This document shows positions 1 through 5,351 of a stretch of 5,351 nucleotides of DNA, piece after piece; positions within the stretch are counted from its first letter, which is position 1, and each line of letters opens with the position of its first letter. Source of the DNA: CAYVLI01 sp964452105 [NCBI: uncultured Nitrospinota bacterium] (lineage in GTDB: Bacteria > JAUXIQ01); assembly GCA_964452105.1 (NCBI GenBank), contig CAYVLI010000210.1, positions 1-5,351 of the forward strand, read 5' to 3'. The notes below the pieces were generated by a model that had not been told where the DNA came from, searched no databases, and worked only from the letters and a program-made list of their open reading frames with translations. The translations under genes were made by a program, and so were the position numbers.

Positions 1-278
1 CGCGCTCCCTGGCCATGGAATGGGCCAAATACAACATAAGGGTCAACGCCGTAGGGCCCGGGCCCTTCTGGACGGAAGGCGCATCGGACGTCCTCTGGCG
101 GACCCAGGAGCACAAAGAACGGCGCCTGAGCAGCGTTCCCATGAAGAGGTTCGGCGATACCCAGGAGATCGTCGGCGCCATAATCTTTCTTGCCTCCGAT
201 GCCTCCTCGTTCATGACGGGAGATACCATATACGTGGACGGCGGCCCCCCCTTGAGGGCGGGCGGCTACTCGGAATAA
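1..278 (+). CDS. SDR-family NAD(P)-dependent oxidoreductase, C-terminal part (5' end cut by window)
   Basis: The reading frame is open from base 3 and gives 91 residues, ending at TAA 276-278. The visible part begins RSLAMEWAKYNIRVNAVGPG, which matches the segment just after the YxxxK catalytic helix of classical short-chain dehydrogenases/reductases: a helix ending in E-x-A-x-Y-x-I-R-V-N, then the PG turn that follows the cofactor-binding strand. The later segments PMKRFGDTQEIVGAIIFLASDASSFMTGDTIYVDGG are the standard SDR C-terminus (R-x-G-x-x-x-E-I, FLASD-x-SS-x-x-TG, DGG). Such enzymes are cytosolic and reduce or oxidise carbonyl/hydroxyl groups with NAD(P)(H) on a Rossmann fold. The catalytic Ser/Tyr/Lys and the TGxxxGxG motif lie before the window, so substrate and cofactor cannot be told; FabG-like reductase and sugar-alcohol dehydrogenase are both possible. 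The ATG at base 15 is internal, not the start. The gene converges on htrA with 79 nt between the stop codons. Confidence 0.93.
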   Translation, partial: RSLAMEWAKYNIRVNAVGPGPFWTEGASDVLWRTQEHKERRLSSVPMKRFGDTQEIVGAIIFLASDASSFMTGDTIYVDGGPPLRAGGYSE

Positions 279-291
279 ATTCACGTATCAT

Positions 292-327
292 AAAAAAGTG
301 CAGGGGCCGGTTTTAACCCGCCCCTGC
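292..327 (-). terminator. Intrinsic terminator for htrA
   Basis: Bases 300-307 (GCAGGGGC) pair perfectly with 320-327 (GCCCCTGC), with two further G-C pairs possible inside after one mismatch. Read on the - strand the stem is followed by AC and six T (complement of A292-297), the layout of a Rho-independent terminator for htrA, whose stop codon is at 358-360. On the + strand the stem is followed by CATTATAG, a poor U-tract, so termination of the SDR gene here is expected to be weaker. Confidence 0.75.
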
Positions 328-347
328 CATTATAGTTTAATGTTTCT

Positions 348-370
348 AACCGGATAGTTATCCGGTTTTT
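348..370 (+). terminator. Intrinsic terminator for the SDR gene, overlapping the htrA stop codon
   Basis: Bases 348-356 (AACCGGATA) and 359-367 (TATCCGGTT) form a perfect 9-bp inverted repeat around two bases; in RNA the innermost pairs would open to make a normal loop. On the + strand the stem runs into five T (366-370). The SDR stop lies about 70 nt upstream. The antisense strand of this hairpin encodes the last htrA codons and its TAA, so the sequence serves as coding sequence for one gene and terminator for the other. Its - strand continuation (AGAAACATT) has no T run. Confidence 0.65.
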
Positions 371-1764
371 ATGGCCACAAAAATGGTGTTCTTGCCCCGT
401 TGTATCAGGAACAGGTGAGATTTATCGCCCTTCTTCACGGCTTTTTTGAATTCCTTGACGTCGTTGACCCTCTCTCTGTTTACCTCGAGAATTACGTCGC
501 CCCGCCTTATGCCTGCCTGCCCGGCCAGACTGCCCTGTTCGACCGCCGAGACCACTACCCCACTGGTCATATCCATTCCTAAACTCTGCGCTATTTCGGG
601 CGTGAGATTCTGAACGGACATGCCCAGCTTCTCTTTTATCTCCTGGGCGGAAGCCGCAAGAGCTTGCCCTTCCTTCATCTTCCCGATCTTAACCGCTAAC
701 AGCTCCTCTTTCCCATCACGAAAAATTTTGACGTTGGCCTTTTTCCCCACCGGCGTTGCTGCTACTATTCTGGGCAGATCGCTCGACTCATCGATTTTCT
801 TACCCTCGAACTCCAGTATGACATCGCCCCGTTTGATACCTCCTTTTTCCGCAGGGCTCTTCGCCATTACTTCGGCCACCAGAGCGCCATGAGCATCCTT
901 AAGCCCGAAGCTGCCAGCAAGCTCTTTCGTAATGGGCTGTATATAGACGCCCAGCCAGCCCCGAACGACACTGCCCGTCTCACGAAGCTGGGGTAGAAAG
1001 CTTTTGGCCATGTTTATGGGAATTGCGAAGCCTATTCCCTGTCCCCCCGCTATTATGGCCGTATTTATGCCTATTACCTTGCCATTTATGTCGAAGAGGG
1101 GGCCTCCGCTGTTGCCAGGATTGATGGAGGCGTCGGTCTGAATAAAATCATCGTAAGGCCCGGCGCCTATGATACGTCCCTTGGCGCTGACTATGCCCGC
1201 CGTGACCGTATGACCCAGCCCGAAGGGGTTTCCTATGGCCACTACCCATTCACCGACCCTCAGACTGTCCGAATCACCAAGTTCCGCAAATGGCAGGTCA
1301 CCCTTGGTATCGACCTTTATCAAGGCAATATCCGTTTTGGGGTCCTTGCCCACCACCTTGGCGTGGTACTCGGTTTTATCATAGAGTATTACCTTTACAT
1401 CGGTTGCGTTTGCCACAACATGGTTGTTGGTGACGATGTATCCGTCCTTGCTGATTATGAAACCGGAGCCCAGGCTCTGCTGCTTGAATTCCCTCTGGGG
1501 AATGTCTCCGAAGAAGCGCTTGAAGAAATCCTCGAAAGGATCGTTTCCTGAGGGTCCCCTGCGGCCGAGGAACGGAGAAGGCCCGTGGCGGAAGACCTGA
1601 GTAGTGCTGATGTTAACCACCGTTGGCGTCAAATTTTTCGCAAGCGTGGCTATGGAATCTGAATCTATCGGAATACCAGCATACGCCCATGTGGATATGC
1701 CCAGTGCAATCGTCAGTATAGCCAGGTACACTGTCTTACTCAGCCAGAAATTCTTACTTTTCAT
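358..1764 (-). CDS. degP: Periplasmic serine endoprotease/chaperone, HtrA/DegP (Do) family
   Basis: The predicted protein has 468 residues, the usual length for a Do-family protease with two PDZ domains. Residues 1-29 look like a Sec signal peptide: a Lys-containing N-region, the hydrophobic core VYLAILTIALG, and a probable cut after A-Y-A at 29, so the enzyme should act in the periplasm. The trypsin-like domain spans about 40-250. Its catalytic triad is His115 in VTNNHVV, Asp145 in DPKTDIALIKV and Ser219 in INPGNSGGPLF. PDZ1 lies at about 268-360 (RGWLGVYIQPIT, GGIKRGDVILEFEGK) and PDZ2 at about 380-465 (AGIRRGDVILEVNRE). Family members degrade or refold misfolded envelope proteins, with the PDZ domains binding exposed C-termini and controlling assembly. 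The start is set by GGAGG four bases before ATG and by the signal peptide. The gene is divergent from groESL and convergent with the SDR gene. Whether it is closer to DegP, DegQ or MucD cannot be settled by eye, so the symbol is a family label. Confidence 0.96.
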   Translation of the reverse strand: MKSKNFWLSKTVYLAILTIALGISTWAYAGIPIDSDSIATLAKNLTPTVVNISTTQVFRHGPSPFLGRRGPSGNDPFEDFFKRFFGDIPQREFKQQSLGSGFIISKDGYIVTNNHVVANATDVKVILYDKTEYHAKVVGKDPKTDIALIKVDTKGDLPFAELGDSDSLRVGEWVVAIGNPFGLGHTVTAGIVSAKGRIIGAGPYDDFIQTDASINPGNSGGPLFDINGKVIGINTAIIAGGQGIGFAIPINMAKSFLPQLRETGSVVRGWLGVYIQPITKELAGSFGLKDAHGALVAEVMAKSPAEKGGIKRGDVILEFEGKKIDESSDLPRIVAATPVGKKANVKIFRDGKEELLAVKIGKMKEGQALAASAQEIKEKLGMSVQNLTPEIAQSLGMDMTSGVVVSAVEQGSLAGQAGIRRGDVILEVNRERVNDVKEFKKAVKKGDKSHLFLIQRGKNTIFVAIKTG

Positions 1765-1766
1765 CT

Positions 1767-1773
1767 CTCCTCC
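1767..1773 (-). promoter_or_regulatory. Shine-Dalgarno site of htrA, tightly spaced
   Basis: On the - strand GGAGG (complement of 1769-1773), continuing as GGAGGAG to 1767, precedes the ATG at 1764-1762. From GGAGG the spacer is only four bases (AGAG). The match is strong and supports the chosen start; no other in-frame start near it has a comparable site. Confidence 0.7.
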
Positions 1774-1826
1774 AGGATGGCAATAAAGTTTAGACCGGAT
1801 GTTTATCTCTCTATTTTCCCTTAGTA

Positions 1827-1858
1827 ATGATAGACGATGCTAAACCTGAAAAGGTTTA
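1827..1858 (-). promoter_or_regulatory. Possible htrA promoter with an overlapping inverted repeat
   Basis: The - strand carries TATCAT (complement of 1827-1832), five of six matches to a sigma-70 -10 box, 62 nt upstream of the htrA ATG. The hexamer 17 bp further upstream (complement of 1850-1855, ACCTTT) is a poor -35. A perfect 7-bp inverted repeat, TAAACCT (1841-1847) / AGGTTTA (1852-1858) with four bases between, covers the spacer and -35 position, which would suit an activator or repressor site. Neither the promoter nor the factor can be confirmed by eye. Confidence 0.3.
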
Positions 1859-2175
1859 ATTGTCTTAGCCGGAACCCCCCTTTTCCTCTTTTTCGCATCC
1901 GGCCGTGGGAAGCCGATAAAGAATCTCAGCTTTTTGTGAAAAATAACCACTCGCTAAGGGCAGGCAAAATTGATGTTGAAAAATAGGGTGTCCCATCGAT
2001 ACGTCTTATTATACTAATAACATTATAATACTTGAGCCTCTTATTGGTGTCAATTTTCATGGAGTCTAAATTTATATCTGTGATTATTTGACGAATATTC
2101 GGGTCATGCTTAAATGGTGAAAACATAAAATATTAGCAATCAGTCGAAAAACAGAGATAATTAAAGAATATGTCA

Positions 2176-2209
2176 GCTTATATGCATATAAGCGGTCATA
2201 TAAGCCGCT
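2176..2209. repeat. Cluster of three 9-bp half-sites: 18-bp perfect palindrome plus a direct repeat
   Basis: GCTTATATG (2176-2184) and CATATAAGC (2185-2193) form a perfect 18-bp palindrome, and CATATAAGC occurs again at 2197-2205, 12 bp after the previous copy. AGCGG (2191-2195) and CCGCT (2205-2209) additionally form a short inverted repeat across the second gap. The cluster lies about 30 bp upstream of the groESL -35 box and about 500 bp from the htrA start. Symmetric half-sites at about one helical turn suggest a binding site for a dimeric regulator. The factor is unknown. Confidence 0.55.
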
Positions 2210-2237
2210 AATAGCCGGAATTTACCTGAGTATTCTG

Positions 2238-2265
2238 TTGACATATAGAGAGAATCGGATAGATT
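2238..2265 (+). promoter_or_regulatory. groESL promoter (sigma-70 type)
   Basis: TTGACA at 2238-2243 is a perfect -35 box. TAGATT at 2260-2265, 16 bp downstream, matches four of six positions of the -10 consensus. Transcription would start at about 2271-2273, at the left edge of the CIRCE operator, which is the usual arrangement for HrcA-controlled promoters. I see no sigma-32-type promoter (CTTGAAA / CCCCAT) in the region. Confidence 0.75.
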
Positions 2266-2270
2266 GGTTG

Positions 2271-2297
2271 TTAGCACTCACGGCTGTTGAGTGCTAA
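2271..2297 (+). promoter_or_regulatory. CIRCE operator (HrcA-binding inverted repeat)
   Basis: TTAGCACTC (2271-2279), nine bases, then GAGTGCTAA (2289-2297) is an exact match to the CIRCE consensus TTAGCACTC-N9-GAGTGCTAA. One further pair (G2270/C2298) extends the symmetry. CIRCE is the operator of the heat-shock repressor HrcA, whose folding depends on GroEL, so misfolded protein that occupies GroEL releases groESL from repression. The site lies directly over the predicted transcription start. No hrcA gene is in the window. Confidence 0.97.
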
Positions 2298-2304
2298 CGG
2301 AAAC

Positions 2305-2452
2305 AAGGGCCTGAATAATAAAGAACAGACGTTATAAGATAGAGGGAGGGAACGCCCCTAATACTATAACCGGGTTTGTAAAAGACTCCCATCCGGGAAA
2401 CGGATGGGTTCTTTAGTTGGTTTCTGTTTGGCCCTTTAAGATTAACAATCTT
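2305..2452 (+). promoter_or_regulatory. Structured 5' leader of groESL
   Basis: The untranslated leader is about 220 nt (about 2272-2491). Several complementary segments nest inside one another: AAGGGCC (2305-2311) with GGCCCTT (2430-2436), AACAGA (2324-2329) with TCTGTT (2423-2428), AAAGA (2381-2385) with TCTTT (2410-2414), and the perfect 8-bp stem CCCATCCG (2388-2395) / CGGATGGG (2401-2408). A separate AU-rich hairpin, AAGATT (2438-2443) / AATCTT (2447-2452), lies just before the ribosome-binding site. No known riboswitch class is recognised. The GC-rich hairpin lacks a U-tract, so it is not a standard terminator. Pairing was found by eye and no folding energy was calculated. Confidence 0.45.
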
Positions 2453-2477
2453 TTAGTTCCTATCAACGGTTTGGAAG

Positions 2478-2484
2478 AAGGAGG
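2478..2484 (+). promoter_or_regulatory. Shine-Dalgarno site that fixes the groES start
   Basis: AAGGAGG lies seven bases before the ATG at 2492. The open frame extends back to a TTG at 2417, but only the ATG has this ribosome-binding site and gives the universal GroES N-terminus MKIRPLHDR. Confidence 0.9.
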
Positions 2485-2491
2485 AAAGCTT

Positions 2492-2779
2492 ATGAAGATC
2501 AGACCACTGCACGACAGAATCCTGGTAAAGAGGGTCGATGAGCAGGAGACAGAGAAGGGAGGGATAATAATCCCCGACACTGCCAAGGAAAAACCCCAGG
2601 AAGGCGAGATAGTAGCCGTGGGGAGCGGAAAAATACTGGAAGACGGCAAGAGGCAGCCCCTGGACGTTGGTGTGGGTGACAAGGTTCTTTTCAGCAAGTA
2701 TGCAGGCACCGAAGTCAAGGTTGAAGATCAGGAAATGCTGATGATGCGGGAAGACGATATCCTCGCCATACTCGAGTAG
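2492..2779 (+). CDS. groES: Co-chaperonin GroES (Hsp10)
   Basis: The protein has 95 residues, the standard GroES length. It opens [20 protein letters not shown], the typical first beta strands. The mobile loop that docks on GroEL is residues about 17-32, with the hydrophobic contact motif GGIIIP at 23-28. The remaining hallmarks are [10 protein letters not shown] (38-47), [16 protein letters not shown] (61-76) and the C-terminal [10 protein letters not shown] heptamer of GroES caps the GroEL cavity in the cytosol during the ATP-driven folding cycle. The gene is first in the groES-groEL operon under the CIRCE-controlled promoter. A longer version from TTG 2417 would add 25 residues that GroES proteins do not have. 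Confidence 0.98.
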   Translation: MKIRPLHDRILVKRVDEQETEKGGIIIPDTAKEKPQEGEIVAVGSGKILEDGKRQPLDVGVGDKVLFSKYAGTEVKVEDQEMLMMREDDILAILE

Positions 2780-2863
2780 CGCGCTGTTTTTAGCTTTTTG
2801 CGGGCCGTCTGATGCAAAATAACCGGGAGGCCCCACCTTATGAAACCAAAGCACATTACATGA

Positions 2864-4504
<1,641 letters not shown>

Positions 4505-4522
4505 ATAAAGTTTCAGACAGCG

Positions 4523-4557
4523 GTAGGGGCGACCGACCGGTCGCCCTTACTTTTTTT
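4523..4557 (+). terminator. Intrinsic terminator of groESL
   Basis: Bases 4523-4534 pair with 4539-4550 in a 12-bp stem (one G-U wobble) around the tetraloop GACC, followed immediately by seven T (4551-4557). It begins 19 nt after the groEL stop codon. The arms, GTAGGGGCGACC and GGTCGCCCTTAC, resemble a dispersed inverted-repeat motif I associate with intergenic regions of environmental bacteria; that resemblance is from memory and unverified. Confidence 0.93.
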
Positions 4558-4828
4558 CATCGAGGAACTGCATAGGGTCATTCACCTGATGTTCGAAGAT
4601 GTTCCCCGGCTCGAATAACCGACTACCTTTCCCTTACTCGAAAAGAAAAATCGGGCCGCTTATTTCGCTATCTCATTGTAAGAGGTCGAAATATCTGAAA
4701 GACGTTCCTGCCACGAAATCAGGCCTATTGCCCGTGCTGTAAGCTCTCCTCGCTCGACACCGGGCAGTTGATCTGGATTCCCGCTTCCGCGGGAATGACA
4801 GAGGGGGAGTGGGGACGACATAAGGATA
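4558..4828. other. Gene-free spacer after groEL with repeat-like segments
   Basis: No gene is supported here. A direct repeat GATGTTC occurs at 4588-4594 and 4598-4604. A longer inverted repeat, TGCCC GTG (4729-4736) and CAC-C-GGGCA (4758-4766), forms an eight-pair stem with a one-base bulge. This stretch and the dRS3-like repeat next to it read like spread intergenic repeat DNA rather than coding sequence. The - strand frame through 4660-4956 is judged spurious because it crosses three hairpins and a terminator and has the peptide CHSRGSGNPD typical of translated repeats. Confidence 0.5.
4777..4796. repeat. dRS3-like inverted repeat (ATTCCC-N8-GGGAAT)
   Basis: ATTCCCGC (4777-4784) and GCGGGAAT (4789-4796) form a perfect 8-bp inverted repeat around TTCC. 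It fits the form ATTCCC-N8-GGGAAT, the consensus of Neisseria dRS3 elements, and the flanks CTGG and GACAGAGG resemble short dispersed repeats found in many other bacterial genomes. Copy number in this genome cannot be judged from one window. Confidence 0.6.
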
Positions 4829-4856
4829 CCCACCCTTTTAAGGGTGGGAGTTTCAC
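4829..4856 (+). repeat. Hairpin followed by TTTCAC; possible IS200/IS605-type end or RNA element
   Basis: CCCACCCTT (4829-4837) and AAGGGTGGG (4840-4848) form a perfect 9-bp stem around TT, followed by AG and TTTCAC (4851-4856). A subterminal hairpin next to a short TTCAC-like cleavage sequence is the layout of IS200/IS605 right ends, and of the 3' end of the RNA that guides TnpB. No tnpA, tnpB or left end is in the window, so this is only a resemblance. It could equally be part of an untranslated RNA that ends at the terminator at 4883-4911. Confidence 0.3.
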
Positions 4857-4882
4857 TCACCACGCCGAATGTGTGGGACGAA

Positions 4883-4911
4883 CCCCCGGATTTATCCGGG
4901 GGATTTTTTTT
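4883..4911 (+). terminator. Strong intrinsic terminator with no evident upstream gene
   Basis: CCCCCGGAT (4883-4891) pairs perfectly with ATCCGGGGG (4894-4902), followed by A and eight T (4904-4911). This is a textbook + strand terminator. groESL already ends at 4557 and no gene lies between, so it may end an unrecognised short RNA, stop readthrough before the arsR promoter, or be left from a lost gene or element. Confidence 0.85.
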
Positions 4912-4949
4912 GGGTAACTTCCGAAGGGAATATATGTTGTTTTTTCTGC

Positions 4950-4983
4950 TTGACAATGATATATACGGATATAAGAATATATA
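4950..4983 (+). promoter_or_regulatory. arsR-family gene promoter with an AT-rich dyad (probable autoregulatory operator)
   Basis: TTGACA at 4950-4955 is a perfect -35 box. The best -10 at 17 bp is AAGAAT (4973-4978, four of six matches); the surrounding AT-rich sequence leaves this uncertain. Within the promoter, TATATA (4960-4965) and TATATA (4978-4983) form a dyad separated by 12 bp, with a further ATATA at its centre (4969-4973). ArsR/SmtB regulators typically bind AT-rich dyads overlapping their own promoters, so this is the likely operator. Confidence 0.6.
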
Positions 4984-4998
4984 GTAATAATAACTCGC

Positions 4999-5004
4999 AG
5001 GAGG
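4999..5004 (+). promoter_or_regulatory. Shine-Dalgarno site that decides the arsR-family start
   Basis: AGGAGG lies five bases before ATG 5010 but only two bases before the tandem ATG at 5007, so 5010 is the better start. The two choices differ by one Met. Confidence 0.75.
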
Positions 5005-5009
5005 AAATG

Positions 5010-5351
5010 ATGGAAAATTCAGACGTCGTGGTCATCGATGAAACACAGGCCAGCCGGATAATGAGCGAGGCCTGCGCCAAGTTTTTCAGAGGCCTGGGCG
5101 ACCCCACCCGGCTCAGGATAGTCGAACTTCTCCTGGATGGAGAGAAGAACGTCAGCGAGCTTGTAGAGCTGATAGGCTCTCCCCAGGGGCGCATTTCCAA
5201 CCACCTTTCCTGCCTGAAGTGGTGCGGCTATGTCAACTCCAGGTCCGAAGGCAGGTACGCCTACTACTACATCGCAGACGAGAGGGTCAGGGCCATAGTA
5301 GAGCTGGCCCACGAGATGGTTTACAAGAACGCCGAGTTCATCATGGCCTGC
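5010..5351 (+). CDS. ArsR/SmtB-family metal-responsive repressor, CmtR-like (3' end cut by window)
   Basis: The frame is open to the window edge, giving 114 residues with no stop. The core is a winged helix-turn-helix: FFRGLGDPTRLRIVELLLDG (25-44) is the classic ArsR entry helix, SELVELIGSPQGRISNHLSCLKWCGYV (49-75) holds the recognition helix, and SRSEGRYAYYYIAD (77-90) is the wing. These proteins are cytosolic dimers that leave DNA when they bind metal. The ELCVCEL motif of As/Cd sensors such as ArsR and CadC is absent (here SELVELIG). Instead Cys68 and Cys72 in NHLSCLKWCG match Cys57 and Cys61 of Mycobacterium tuberculosis CmtR (NHLSCLRGCG), and Cys114 sits close to where CmtR has its third ligand, Cys102. 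This suggests a Cd(II)/Pb(II)-type thiolate sensor. Target genes probably follow to the right, outside the window. ArsR-family membership is firm; the metal is inference. Confidence 0.92.
   Translation, partial: MENSDVVVIDETQASRIMSEACAKFFRGLGDPTRLRIVELLLDGEKNVSELVELIGSPQGRISNHLSCLKWCGYVNSRSEGRYAYYYIADERVRAIVELAHEMVYKNAEFIMAC

Larger units (their letters stand above)
1765..2237. other. Gene-free divergent spacer between htrA and the groESL promoter
   Basis: No convincing gene lies here. The first part (to about 1930) is the htrA upstream region. From about 1930 to 2235 the composition turns markedly AT-rich compared with the flanking genes. The only longer open frame, on the - strand at 1926-2126 (66 codons), has no ribosome-binding site before its ATG and no family resemblance I recognise, so I do not call it. 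The + strand has a perfect TATAAT at 2024-2029, but no -35-like hexamer at the right distance. The half-site cluster at 2176-2209 is annotated separately. Confidence 0.6.

Noticed and set aside
1926-2126. 66-codon - strand ORF in the htrA-groESL spacer
   Set aside because: There is no Shine-Dalgarno site before its ATG, it lies in AT-rich DNA with stop-poor chance frames, and its translation resembles no family I know. A degraded gene cannot be fully excluded.
2381-2414. Leader hairpin as an intrinsic terminator/attenuator
   Set aside because: The GC-rich stem is perfect, but the sequence after it (TTCTTTAG) is not a continuous T run, and no alternative anti-terminator pairing is clear.
2417-2491. 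N-terminal extension of GroES from a TTG codon
   Set aside because: It would add 25 residues absent from GroES proteins; the ribosome-binding site at 2478-2484 points to ATG 2492.
4558-4776. tRNA or other known small RNA gene downstream of groEL
   Set aside because: GTTCGAA at 4591-4597 recalls a tRNA T-loop, but there is no matching T-stem, anticodon stem or acceptor stem.
4795-4917. Small + strand ORF starting MTEGEWGRHKD
   Set aside because: It starts inside the inverted repeat and runs through the strong terminator at 4883-4911; there is no family resemblance. The upstream purine run is part of the repeat flank.
4660-4956. 98-codon - strand ORF between groEL and the arsR-family gene
   Set aside because: It crosses the terminator, the 4829-4848 hairpin and the ATTCCC repeat, and its translation contains CHSRGSGNPD, a peptide typical of translated intergenic repeats.

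Overview
The window is ordinary bacterial chromosomal DNA carrying protein quality-control genes. Three genes are complete (an HtrA/Do protease, GroES and GroEL) and two are cut by the window edges (an SDR oxidoreductase at the left, an ArsR-family regulator at the right). The HtrA protein has a Sec signal peptide and two PDZ domains, which suggests a cell with a periplasm. The GroEL and HtrA sequences read like those of Desulfobacterota/Nitrospirota-type Gram-negative bacteria, with frequent ATA (Ile) and AGG (Arg) codons. That placement is a low-confidence impression from the protein text, not a computed result.

Layout. The + strand opens with the last 91 residues of the SDR. It converges on htrA (- strand), and the 79-nt gap and htrA 3' end hold two hairpins, each suited to terminate one of the two genes past the other's stop codon. 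htrA (468 aa) is followed by a gene-free stretch of about 725 nt (1765-2491). That stretch holds a possible htrA promoter with an inverted repeat, an AT-rich section, a cluster of three copies of a 9-bp palindromic half-site, and then the groESL control region. The control region has a good TTGACA/TAGATT promoter, a perfect CIRCE operator at the expected transcription start, and a leader of about 220 nt with several nested complementary segments. groES (95 aa) and groEL (539 aa) follow, 105 nt apart, and end at a strong intrinsic terminator.

From 4558 to 4910 there is no convincing gene. This stretch holds a dispersed-repeat-like inverted repeat (ATTCCC-N8-GGGAAT), a 9-bp hairpin followed by TTTCAC, and a second strong + strand terminator with no evident gene to terminate. 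A promoter with an AT-rich dyad then drives the regulator, whose cysteines match the CmtR type of Cd/Pb sensor.

How the genes fit together. HtrA (envelope proteolysis and chaperoning) and GroESL (cytosolic folding) are transcribed divergently and form a stress-response pair. groESL is predicted to be repressed by HrcA through CIRCE; no HrcA gene lies in the window. The ArsR-family gene is probably autoregulated and begins a separate metal-response unit to the right. No unmistakably new system is present. The best leads are the orphan hairpin/terminator module before arsR, the half-site cluster upstream of the groESL promoter, the structured groESL leader, and the crossed convergent terminators.
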